Both the position numbers and the translations under genes were made by a program. A stretch of DNA of 9,270 nucleotides from Candidatus Solincola tengchongensis (lineage in GTDB: Bacteria > Actinomycetota > Geothermincolia > Geothermincolales > RBG-13-55-18): the NCBI GenBank assembly GCA_015711895.1, contig JACVJH010000344.1, positions 1 to 9,270 on the forward strand, in the 5' to 3' direction. How positions within the stretch are numbered: the stretch's first letter is position 1; every line of letters begins with the position of its first letter. The notes beneath the pieces are model-generated. The model was not told the origin of the DNA, did not search any database, and was given only the letters and a program-made list of their open reading frames with translations. Positions 1 through 5,963 of this stretch are shown here, one piece after another.

Positions 1-2
1 GC

Positions 3-161
3 GCCCCGGTGGGCGCGGCGGCCCGGCGGGGCGGCGAGGCGCACCCCGAGAGACAACCGGATCTGACGGACAGGGGCTCAGGTTACTCGGCTCGGTGCGT
101 CGAGCTACCCCGAGCGCTGCAGGACGACATCATAGCGCGCACGGAGTTCGAGACCCTCTGA
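3..161 (+). CDS. C-terminal fragment of an unrecognised protein (cut by window edge)
   Basis: An open frame runs without a stop from the window edge to TGA at 159-161, giving 52 residues. The first part is rich in Ala, Gly, Arg and Pro. The end looks more like a normal folded C-terminus: it contains VELPRALQDDIIARTEFETL just before the stop. It lies on the same strand as the following membrane-protein gene, with a gap of about 210 bases between them. No family is recognised and the start lies outside the window. Stop-free stretches of this length arise by chance in GC-rich DNA, so this is only a plausible gene end. Confidence 0.4.
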   Translation, partial: APVGAAARRGGEAHPERQPDLTDRGSGYSARCVELPRALQDDIIARTEFETL

Positions 162-274
162 CCTTTTCGTAGGGAAGGGCGTTATCGGGCGGGGATACGG
201 CGGGACTGGGCGACCGGCCGAATCCAAGAGCCTTTGGAAGCCGATGGGGCCTGGGGGTTCCTGCGGCGAAGGCG

Positions 275-323
275 CGGTTCGGGCAGAAAAACGGACCCCA
301 ACTCCACGGGGTCGATTGAACCG
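275..323 (+). other. Nested hairpin in the leader of the membrane protein/V4R cluster
   Basis: Two perfect stems are nested. The outer is CGGTTC (275-280) with GAACCG (318-323). The inner is GACCCC (294-299) with GGGGTC (308-313), closing an 8-base loop. An A-rich internal stretch (286-291) lies on the 5' side between the stems. It sits 52 bases before the first start codon and has no T-tract, so it is not a typical intrinsic terminator. It matches no riboswitch class I know, and could be a 5'UTR structure or chance pairing in GC-rich DNA. Confidence 0.3.
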
Positions 324-374
324 AGTCCCTGAGGCACGAGCGAATTACCGGCAGTCTTTGGAAAGGAGGTACAG

Positions 375-1022
375 ATGATCATCCCCTATACCCGGGAGGC
401 GGAACAAGCCCTCGAACAGGTGAGGAACGTCTCCGCCCTTCAGTGGTCCATCCTTCCCCTGGTCGCCGTCCTGCTCTACGTCTATGCCCGGGAGATACAG
501 GAGAAGAACTACAACACCCTGTTCACCTGTCTGGCCTTCGCGGGATGCGGCCTGCTCCTGGAGATGCTCAACGGACTCATCATGCACTGGACGGGGAGGA
601 CGGCGCTCTGGGTCGCGGCTGGCGAGTCCTCCTACCTCATCTTCGTGGGCATCAACATCGAGATCATCCTCTGTTTTTCCATAATCTGGGCGGCGGCCGC
701 CAGGGTGCTTCCGGAGGAGCGGGGGATGAAGATACTGGGCCTTCCCAACCGCGCCGTATTCGCCGGGACCTTCGGGTTCTTCAGCATGTGCACCGAGGCG
801 CTGCTCAACAGGGCGGGGCTTCTGGTCTGGCAGTGGTGGTGGTTCAAGTGGCCCTATGCGCTGCCGCAGATACTCGTGTTCTACACCCTCGCCTGGTATG
901 GGCTCATCCGCTTCCAGGATTCGGAGATCTCCTTCCGGGACCGGTGCAGGATTGTGGGCGCAATCTACGCCGTGCTCATAACGGCGTTTGTCGTCTTCGC
1001 CGTGGTCTTGAAGTGGGTATGA
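375..1022 (+). CDS. Six-helix integral membrane protein of unknown family
   Basis: Encodes 215 residues, started by ATG behind a near-perfect AAAGGAGGT at 362-370. Hydrophobic segments at about residues 21-38, 49-71, 87-110, 126-151, 160-178 and 190-212 predict six membrane helices with short connecting loops and no cleavable signal peptide. Polar or acidic residues sit within or next to helices (E63, N66 and H71 around helices 2-3; N94 and E96 in helix 3; E141 and N145 in helix 4). A Trp-rich stretch, VWQWWWFKWP, spans residues 151-160. Such buried polar groups suit a ligand- or pigment-binding membrane protein or a membrane-bound enzyme, but I cannot assign a family. The gene opens a same-strand cluster and is followed after 49 bases by two V4R-domain genes, suggesting a shared transcript and perhaps a shared ligand or pathway. 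The reading frame is secure; function is unknown. Confidence 0.85.
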   Translation: MIIPYTREAEQALEQVRNVSALQWSILPLVAVLLYVYAREIQEKNYNTLFTCLAFAGCGLLLEMLNGLIMHWTGRTALWVAAGESSYLIFVGINIEIILCFSIIWAAAARVLPEERGMKILGLPNRAVFAGTFGFFSMCTEALLNRAGLLVWQWWWFKWPYALPQILVFYTLAWYGLIRFQDSEISFRDRCRIVGAIYAVLITAFVVFAVVLKWV

Positions 1023-1071
1023 GCCGATGAGGAAGGAGAGGGATCTGCGGGGAGAAAGTAAAGGAGTGGTC

Positions 1072-1812
1072 ATGGAAAGAGCGCCATCCAAATACCAGGT
1101 AAGGTTGGCTCTGCTGGTGACGGATTTCCTGGACCGGCACCCACGCCTGGTCCGAAGCCTGCTACGGCCCATCGCCAATGCTCCCCTACTGCGTCGCTAC
1201 CTCTGGGTGGGCATCAGGGGGTTCATGGGAGCGTCCGCCTTCGACTGCCACGTCATCGATGCCGCGGAGGGGGAGGTGGATTTCGGAGGGGTGAAGGAGA
1301 CCTTCTATCCCTCATGCCTCACCACCGTCATGAGGGAGACTCTGGTTCGGAGGTTCGGCGAGGAGAAGGCGGAGGAAGTCATCAGGAAGATCGCCCGGGA
1401 GGCGGTGCACATGGAGGTCAGATTCGGCATGGAGGGCCGCTGGTTTCCCAGGCGCTTCCTCGCTTTCGCCGGTGACCCCTCCGCTCTGGAGGCCATGAAA
1501 GCGGACCCCGACCTGCTCCGCCTGGTGTCCAAGGGCCTGGCTCTGACCAACCGGTTCATCCACGACGAGGGCGGATACGGTTGCATCCGGGTGGACCTCG
1601 CGGCCGACCCCATACGGATAACCATAGACAATTCCCTCTCCGCCAGGCTCGCAGGCCGTTCCGGGAGGCCGGTGTGCGCGGCCAGTTGCGGCATGATGGA
1701 GGGCGCCATGAGTTACATGCTCGCCAGGGACTTCCGCGCCGAGGAGGTCGAATGCGCCGCCATGGGGGCACCGCGTTGCGTCTTCGAGCTTAGGGAGGCG
1801 GCCGCATCCTGA
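1072..1812 (+). CDS. V4R-domain (4-vinyl reductase/XylR-N-like) protein, first paralog
   Basis: A soluble 246-residue protein. The C-terminal part (about 165-241) carries a V4R-type signature: PVCAASCGMMEGAMSYML followed by a VECAAMGAPRCVFEL segment, the ECxAxGxPxC pattern of the small-molecule-binding V4R domain found in BchJ-like proteins and the XylR/DmpR sensor domain. Cysteines stand at 202, 206, 228 and 236. The N-terminal part (about 1-160) is mostly helical with a GEVDFGGV motif at 67-73. ATG 1072 is preferred to the in-frame ATG 1027 because AAAGGAG (1060-1066) lies 5 bases upstream, and because this start brings motif positions into exact register with the next gene. It likely binds a hydrophobic, aromatic or tetrapyrrole ligand. 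With no attached DNA-binding or ATPase domain it is not a complete XylR-type regulator. The domain call is fairly sure; the ligand is unknown. Confidence 0.75.
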   Translation: MERAPSKYQVRLALLVTDFLDRHPRLVRSLLRPIANAPLLRRYLWVGIRGFMGASAFDCHVIDAAEGEVDFGGVKETFYPSCLTTVMRETLVRRFGEEKAEEVIRKIAREAVHMEVRFGMEGRWFPRRFLAFAGDPSALEAMKADPDLLRLVSKGLALTNRFIHDEGGYGCIRVDLAADPIRITIDNSLSARLAGRSGRPVCAASCGMMEGAMSYMLARDFRAEEVECAAMGAPRCVFELREAAAS

Positions 1813-1851
1813 TGTGGTCAGGATTTCCGTGGGGCTGGGTTCGAAATGGAT

Positions 1852-1858
1852 GAGGAGG
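1852..1858 (+). promoter_or_regulatory. Ribosome binding site that decides the start of the second V4R gene
   Basis: GAGGAGG lies 6 bases before ATG 1865. The longer in-frame alternative, GTG 1814, overlaps the previous stop region and has no comparable site. Starting at 1865 also places the conserved FGG motif and three cysteines at the same residue numbers as in the upstream paralog. Confidence 0.7.
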
Positions 1859-1864
1859 ATGTGG

Positions 1865-2599
1865 ATGAAAGAGGGCGTTTCGCGTGAGAGGATAGACCAT
1901 TACCTGAAGTTCATCGAGTTCACGGGAAGACATCCCGCCCTCTCCCGGGCGGTGCTTTGGCTGGCCTACAGGATCCCTCCGCTGAAAAGGGCTCTGCCCG
2001 TGTCCATGAGGATCTACATGGGAGGGAGGATCCTGGAATCGTACCGCGTGGATAAGCAGAAGGGCGAGATAAGCTTCGGCGGAGTGGACAGGCAGATCGT
2101 GGGTGCGGAGTTCCCGGAGGTCGTCTTCCGAAATCTCGCGCAGCTCGCGGGAAAGGAGGAGGCTCAGAGGATCATGTACGATATGCACTTCCGGATCATG
2201 GAGGAACAACTGCAGAAGCTCGATTTGGAGGAGATCTTCCCGAGGTTCCTGGCCCATCTCTTCCGCCAGCCCGCCGATGCGAAGCGTCTGGAAAGCGATC
2301 CCACGCTGGCGCGACTGTATGGGGAGATGGAGCGCATGCTCCTGAGGTTGCTCTTCAGTGAGTCCGGGTGGGGAAGGCCGGAGTTCGATTCCACGCCGCT
2401 CCCGAGTAAGGTGACGGTGCATAAATCCGTAGAGTCAGTGTGGATGCGACCATCCGCGGAACCGGTATGCTATGCCATGGCGGGGTCACTTGCCGCCTTC
2501 GTGAGCCATATCGCGGGGAAGAGATACGCGGCGCGCGAGACAAGTTGTGCGGCAACCGGGGCACCACGCTGCGAGTTCACCCTCGAAAGCGTGGAATGA
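1865..2599 (+). CDS. V4R-domain protein, second tandem paralog
   Basis: Encodes 244 residues and is clearly homologous along its full length to the upstream gene. Both share a GRHP/DRHP-type N-terminus, GE(V/I)xFGGV with the Phe at residue 71, and a C-terminal V4R region: PVCYAMAGSLAAFVSHI, then SCAATGAPRCEFTL. The cysteines at 202, 228 and 236 match the paralog exactly; the fourth (206 there) is absent here. Divergence in the middle (about 90-180) is large, so the duplication is old or the two copies have specialised, perhaps for different ligands or as a heterodimer. V4R belongs to the same fold group as TRAPP/Bet3 proteins, which often pair, making a heterodimer a reasonable guess. The gene follows its paralog by 52 bases and ends the cluster. 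Family call good; function inferred only. Confidence 0.73.
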   Translation: MKEGVSRERIDHYLKFIEFTGRHPALSRAVLWLAYRIPPLKRALPVSMRIYMGGRILESYRVDKQKGEISFGGVDRQIVGAEFPEVVFRNLAQLAGKEEAQRIMYDMHFRIMEEQLQKLDLEEIFPRFLAHLFRQPADAKRLESDPTLARLYGEMERMLLRLLFSESGWGRPEFDSTPLPSKVTVHKSVESVWMRPSAEPVCYAMAGSLAAFVSHIAGKRYAARETSCAATGAPRCEFTLESVE

Positions 2600-2636
2600 G
2601 CATCTCAGCGACGGGATGCCGCCATGTCGGGCCTGT

Positions 2637-2715
2637 GGGGGGAGAGGAAAGGAAAGGCGTCGGACGGACCAGGCCGAAGCTTGAGAGACGGCCTTCCGGG
2701 CTTGGCTCTCCCCCC
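2637..2715. repeat. Nested inverted repeat at a convergent gene junction
   Basis: A perfect 10-base inverted repeat, GGGGGGAGAG (2637-2646) and CTCTCCCCCC (2706-2715), encloses a second hairpin, AGGCCG (2671-2676) with CGGCCT (2689-2694). The element sits between the stop of the second V4R gene and the stop of the opposing zinc-ribbon gene, where a bidirectional terminator would be expected. No T-tract follows on either strand, so it is not a standard intrinsic terminator. A 10-base direct repeat, CCTTCCGGGC, occurs at 2692-2701 and 2720-2729. Confidence 0.4.
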
Positions 2716-2744
2716 GGGTCCTTCCGGGCAATGGATACCAATCT

Positions 2745-4088
2745 TTACCAATAAGCTTGGGGCCAGTACCACTCCGGAAGCTCGATGCCCGTGCCGAAGT
2801 CCACGACGTACCATCCTCGAGGCCCTTTTTCGGCCAGTATTGCCGCTGTCTCCACATCCCGGCCAGTGCTCATCACCGCGGCTGCCGCCTGGTTCCCGCG
2901 GATGGCCAGGTTGGTTATCTCCAGCGCCACCTCTCCCGTGGAGTTCAGGTAGGCGAAGTCCAGCATGACCTCCTCCACGTCGGCCGTCTCCGCCAGGAAC
3001 CAGTCGGGCAACTCAATCCCCGAACCGAAATCAACGCCGTACCATCCGTATGCGTCCCTGGCCATGACCACAGGCACGTTCTCCAGCTCCTGGTTGAGAC
3101 AAACGGCGATGCCAACCGCCTCGTCACCGTTGATGAGCAATCCGGTGACGGCGAACTCAAGGCCCGTTTCGGCGTTTTCTTGCACGTATTCGAGCATGGC
3201 TTCCTCGACCGCGGCCAGCTCCTCCTCGCCGGTAAGCCCGCCGGAACGGTCAAGGGAGTCGGAAACGTTTTCCCCGTTGTCCATCTCCTCGAGCATGTCA
3301 AGGTAGTCCAGTTCCTTGGGGTCCAGGCCCGCCTCCACGAGGAAGTCGCCGGACATGTACCATTTTCCTCCCACCCGTACCACCTCGAAGGAGCTCTCCT
3401 CGGCTGCGGATGCCTCTTCGCTCACCTTTTCGCCGTTGTCGCCCGTGTAGGTCATGGTGCCGTCGGTAACCGTCACCGTGGCCTCGTCGCCCTGCAGTTC
3501 GGTGGTCATCTTGCGGATGTCCACCTGGAGGTCGTCGGGTACGGCGGAGAAGAAAAGCTCGAAGAAGGCATCTCGGTGGTCGCCCAGGGCCCTCTCCAGT
3601 TCCTCGCGGAAGGAGGGCTCCATGGCCTCCAGCAACATTCCCGCGTCCTCCAGCTCCAGGGCTCGGAAGAAGTCCCTCACCGCTTCCTCGGGCCCCGCGG
3701 TCGCGGTGCCTTTTCCTCCCAATACCAGGAAGGCCAACACCAGGGACAGGACGGCGGCCGCCAGCAGCCCCAGCCCACCCAGCACCCAGGGAAGAGCCGA
3801 CCTCTTCTCCGGATGCGGGTAAGGTGCCGTCCCGGGAGGGCCGGCATGGGGCGAGGAGGCCAGTTGGCCCTCGGGCGAGGGAGATATCCCGTAGGTTTGG
3901 GGGGCTTGAGGGGCGGGAGGCGTAACACCAGGGATTTCCCGGCTCACATCTCCCGCGGACGGGGTGGGGCCCGCGGTGGGCGGCGGAGGGGGCACGCTCG
4001 CCGTAGGGGACGCGCCCAGGGCGGCGCCGCAGTTAGGGCAGAAAGCGCTGCTTTCCGACATCTCCCTCCCGCAATCGGGACAGAACAT
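2745..4088 (-). CDS. Zinc-ribbon single-pass membrane protein with duplicated C-terminal domain
   Basis: Encodes 447 residues. The N-terminus is a zinc ribbon: CPDCGREM (C3, C6) and CPNCGAAL (C17, C20). A Pro-rich linker (about 27-96) leads to one membrane helix (99-124), so the ribbon should be cytoplasmic and the rest outside. Residues 133-250 (EEAVRDFFRALELEDAG onward, ending with GKWYMSGDF) resemble the DUF4878/NTF2-like domains common in such proteins. Two repeats follow, each opening with VEE(A/V)ML (294, 371) and closing with GWYxVDFG(S/T)GIELP(D/E)W (348-363, 425-440), exactly 77 residues apart. ATG 4088 was chosen because AAAGGAG lies 6 bases upstream and it places the ribbon at the very N-terminus; the frame stays open 27 codons further up without a good site. 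A promoter candidate lies at 4125-4153. It is probably a cell-envelope protein; its exact role is unknown. Confidence 0.82.
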   Translation of the reverse strand: MFCPDCGREMSESSAFCPNCGAALGASPTASVPPPPPTAGPTPSAGDVSREIPGVTPPAPQAPQTYGISPSPEGQLASSPHAGPPGTAPYPHPEKRSALPWVLGGLGLLAAAVLSLVLAFLVLGGKGTATAGPEEAVRDFFRALELEDAGMLLEAMEPSFREELERALGDHRDAFFELFFSAVPDDLQVDIRKMTTELQGDEATVTVTDGTMTYTGDNGEKVSEEASAAEESSFEVVRVGGKWYMSGDFLVEAGLDPKELDYLDMLEEMDNGENVSDSLDRSGGLTGEEELAAVEEAMLEYVQENAETGLEFAVTGLLINGDEAVGIAVCLNQELENVPVVMARDAYGWYGVDFGSGIELPDWFLAETADVEEVMLDFAYLNSTGEVALEITNLAIRGNQAAAAVMSTGRDVETAAILAEKGPRGWYVVDFGTGIELPEWYWPQAYW

Positions 4089-4124
4089 GGGGTTCTCCTT
4101 TCGTTGGCCGAGCACGACTAACCC

Positions 4125-4153
4125 ATTATTCCCCACCCGGCGGATAAGGGCAA
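4125..4153 (-). promoter_or_regulatory. Putative sigma-70-type promoter of the zinc-ribbon gene
   Basis: On the minus strand, TTGCCC (4153-4148) and AATAAT (4130-4125) are separated by exactly 17 bases. They match the TTGACA and TATAAT consensus at 4/6 and 5/6. The boxes lie about 40-65 bases upstream of the chosen start at 4088. The same element lies inside the extended open frame, which further favours the shorter protein. Confidence 0.5.
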
Positions 4154-4428
4154 TGATCTTACTTTTCACAACCTTCGAGGTCGGGGCCGTTCCTGTGCTC
4201 CCGCGGGCCAGAGCTTTTCTTCTTCCCGCTGGTCGGCGGCAAGACGCGGCCGATCACTTCCTTGAACACACATCGGGCTTCCATACAGGTTGGGCTTTCG
4301 GGCCAGTAGGGGTCGGTGCATTGTTCTCACACCGGGGGCGCGTTTATCTCCATGGATAAGACAAGCGTTCGTGCGGTAGGGGATGAGGGCATAGGCTGTT
4401 ATCACCGGCTGGGAGACTTTTTCGTGAA

Positions 4429-4446
4429 ACCGGTTCGATGACCGGT
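4429..4446. repeat. Paired ACCGGT palindromes (possible regulator site)
   Basis: ACCGGT-TCGATG-ACCGGT. Each 6-base half is itself a palindrome, so the unit is both a direct and an inverted repeat with 12-base centre-to-centre spacing. A third partial copy, CACCGG, lies at 4413-4418 and pairs with CCGGTG at 4442-4447. It lies about 240 bases before the corrinoid gene. It could bind a dimeric regulator, but short GC palindromes are common in this DNA. Confidence 0.25.
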
Positions 4447-4671
4447 GGAGAAGGGGTCGAGGACCTGAGGGATTTTCGATGTCCGGGGAACGTGGGCTAC
4501 TCGGAGAGCTGCCGGTTGTCGGCCCCAAGCTTCGCATGCCGTCTTCCTTTCCGCGGATGTAATAAAATGGGATGGCGGGGCGGTCCTTCGATCCATCGGG
4601 TGGTGACGTGTGTCGTCGAGGGTCGGCCCGGGAGGCTCGAGGCGCGTTGATAAGGGAGAGAGGGCGGGAGG

Positions 4672-4678
4672 AAGGAGG
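4672..4678 (+). promoter_or_regulatory. Ribosome binding site supporting a TTG start
   Basis: AAGGAGG ends 5 bases before TTG 4684. The first in-frame ATG codons (4711, 4717) have no such site, so translation of the corrinoid protein most likely begins at the TTG. Confidence 0.7.
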
Positions 4679-4683
4679 TTGAG

Positions 4684-5319
4684 TTGGGGGACTATCTAGC
4701 AAAAGTTACCATGGCTATGGCGGAACTCGATCCGGAGGTGGACATGGCCACCCTGGTCGGGGAGGCGCTGGCCGCCGGCGAGAAGGCCGCCGACCTCCTG
4801 AGGGCCATGAGCGAGGGCATGGTGGAGGTCGGAAGGCGCTTCGAGGCCGGCGAGTACTACCTGGCCGACCTGGTCCTTGCCGGGGAGGAGATGAAAGAGG
4901 GCCTCAGGGTTCTCGAGCCTCACCTTGAGGTGGGGGAGACCGGAAAGAGAGGGACGGTGGTCCTGTGCACGGTGAGGGGCGACATCCACGACATCGGGAA
5001 GAACCTGGTGGGCACGATGCTCAGAAGTGCCGGCTTCCGGGTGGTCGACCTGGGCGTTGACGTCCCGGCGGAGAAAGTGGTGGAGGCGGTGAAGTCGGAG
5101 TCGGCCTTCGCCGTGGGCCTCTCGGTTCTTCTGACCACCATGACCGGCTCCATCGGCGAGGTGGTGGAGGCGCTGCGGGGAGCCGGCCTTCGGGAGGGCG
5201 TGAAAGTGGCCATAGGTGGCGCCTGCACCACCCCGGAGATGGTGGGGCGTTACGGCGTGGATGCGCTGGGGCGCGACGCCGTGGAGGCGGTGCGCATCTT
5301 TTCGGGATGGGCGACCTGA
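4684..5319 (+). CDS. Methyltransferase-type corrinoid (B12-binding) protein
   Basis: Encodes 211 residues with the two-domain layout of MtaC/MtbC/MttC-type corrinoid proteins. An N-terminal helical cap (about 1-88; VEVGRRFEAGEYYLADLVLA at 47-66) precedes a Rossmann B12-binding domain (about 90-209). The cobalt-ligand motif DxHxxG is intact as D100-I-H102-D-I-G105, followed by KNLVGTML. The second cobalamin-contacting loop, GLSVLLTTM (145-153), and the IGGA turn (177-180) are also present. Such proteins carry a methyl group on cobalt between a substrate-specific methyltransferase and a second methyltransferase acting on tetrahydrofolate or coenzyme M, in the cytoplasm. Neither partner is encoded here, so the substrate (methanol, methylamine, methoxy-aromatic, betaine or other) cannot be told. 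The start is TTG, possibly limiting expression. A DUF6506-like gene follows after 37 bases, probably co-transcribed. Confidence 0.9.
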   Translation: MGDYLAKVTMAMAELDPEVDMATLVGEALAAGEKAADLLRAMSEGMVEVGRRFEAGEYYLADLVLAGEEMKEGLRVLEPHLEVGETGKRGTVVLCTVRGDIHDIGKNLVGTMLRSAGFRVVDLGVDVPAEKVVEAVKSESAFAVGLSVLLTTMTGSIGEVVEALRGAGLREGVKVAIGGACTTPEMVGRYGVDALGRDAVEAVRIFSGWAT

Positions 5320-5356
5320 GGGCGGCGCCTGCCGCGGGTTGGAAGGAGGTGGAAAA

Positions 5357-5683
5357 ATGGCTTTCGTTGCCGGGTTCATCGCTCACGCTCCGGACGCGGA
5401 CCCGGAGAAGCACCGCTGCGTGATTGACACCGGGAAGTATCGCCTGATCGTCGTGGTGGTGAGCAACCAGGAGCAGGCCCTGGAGCAGAGCCGGAGGATG
5501 GTGGAGGAGGAAGGCATACACTCCGTCCTCCTCTGCCCGGGCTTCACCCATGCCGACGTGGCGGCCATAGCCGAGGCCGTGGGGGAGAACGTAGGGGTAA
5601 ACGTGGCCCGGGGCGACGGGCCCAGCAACCGCATCGCCGTCCAGACCATCGCCCGGGAGTGGGGTTTCCCGCCGCAGGGCTGA
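5357..5683 (+). CDS. Small DUF6506-like protein, downstream partner of the corrinoid gene
   Basis: Encodes 108 residues, started by ATG behind AAGGAGGT (5343-5350) with 6-base spacing. It begins MAFVAGFIAHAPDADPEKHR, followed by a strand-rich part (YRLIVVVVSNQEQALEQS), a helix (RRMVEEEGIHSVLLCPGF), then HADVAAIAEAVGENVGVNVAR. This alternating strand-helix pattern and the ADPEKHR segment resemble, from memory, the small DUF6506 proteins; the assignment needs a profile search. No membrane helix or signal peptide is visible, so it should be cytoplasmic. No catalytic motif is recognised; C60, H11, H19 and H65 are the only obvious reactive residues. Its place 37 bases after a corrinoid protein suggests a role in the same methyl-transfer pathway or in corrinoid handling, but that is inference from gene order. 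Confidence 0.72.
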   Translation: MAFVAGFIAHAPDADPEKHRCVIDTGKYRLIVVVVSNQEQALEQSRRMVEEEGIHSVLLCPGFTHADVAAIAEAVGENVGVNVARGDGPSNRIAVQTIAREWGFPPQG

Positions 5684-5900
5684 GGGCCTCCGTCTCCCGG
5701 GCCGGATCACTTGCTCCGGAGCGTCTGCATGCCGCATCGGAAGGGGCGCTCTCTGCGTGCTTTGTGCCCCTCAGACCACGGGAATACGTCGAGCGGAGCC
5801 GGTCACCGTCGCCGCGGGACCGTCCGGCCGCACTCGAGATACCGCCGTATGTTCAGGGGGCGCGAATCGACCCTTGCACACTCCGGACCCTGAGAAGGAT

Positions 5901-5915
5901 GCCGCGGCCCGCGGC
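5901..5915. repeat. GC-only hairpin between convergent genes
   Basis: GCCGCG (5901-5906) and CGCGGC (5910-5915) form a 6-base stem with a 3-base loop in the 280-base gap between the DUF6506-like gene and the opposing lipoprotein gene. There is no T-tract on either side. It may help end transcription from both directions, but it could be chance. I see no gene in this gap. Confidence 0.3.
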
Positions 5916-5963
5916 GCTCTAAGCCAGGAACGGCCCTTTCCGATGACGCAGGGGGCCCGGCAT

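Larger units (their letters stand above)
4170..4683. other. Intergenic region between divergent genes; no supportable coding sequence
   Basis: About 510 bases lie between the zinc-ribbon gene promoter and the corrinoid gene. Open frames here have Pro/Arg/Ser-rich translations of random appearance and no ribosome binding site. Visible elements are three ACCGG motifs (4414-4418, 4429-4434, 4441-4446) and an AT island, TAATAAAAT (4560-4568), the only likely -10 region for the corrinoid operon, though it lacks a convincing -35 partner. I see no cobalamin riboswitch: there is no recognisable B12-box sequence. Confidence 0.5.

Noticed and set aside
345..1178. Long minus-strand open frame opposite the membrane protein
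   Set aside because: It is antisense to a gene with a near-perfect ribosome site and clear hydrophobic helices. Its translation is low-complexity and Arg/Glu/Pro/Gly-rich, as expected of a GC-rich shadow frame.
2757..4121. Plus-strand frame of 454 residues opposite the zinc-ribbon gene
   Set aside because: The opposite strand encodes a zinc ribbon, membrane helix and internal repeats with a good ribosome site. This frame is its complement and is rich in His, Gly and Arg without motifs.
4170..4683. Cobalamin riboswitch upstream of the corrinoid gene
   Set aside because: It was looked for because of the B12 context, but no B12-box-like conserved core was found.
4166..4702. Minus-strand frame of 178 residues in the gap before the corrinoid gene
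   Set aside because: It has no ribosome site and a random-looking Pro/Arg/Ser-rich composition, and it overlaps the corrinoid start. No family-like motif is seen.
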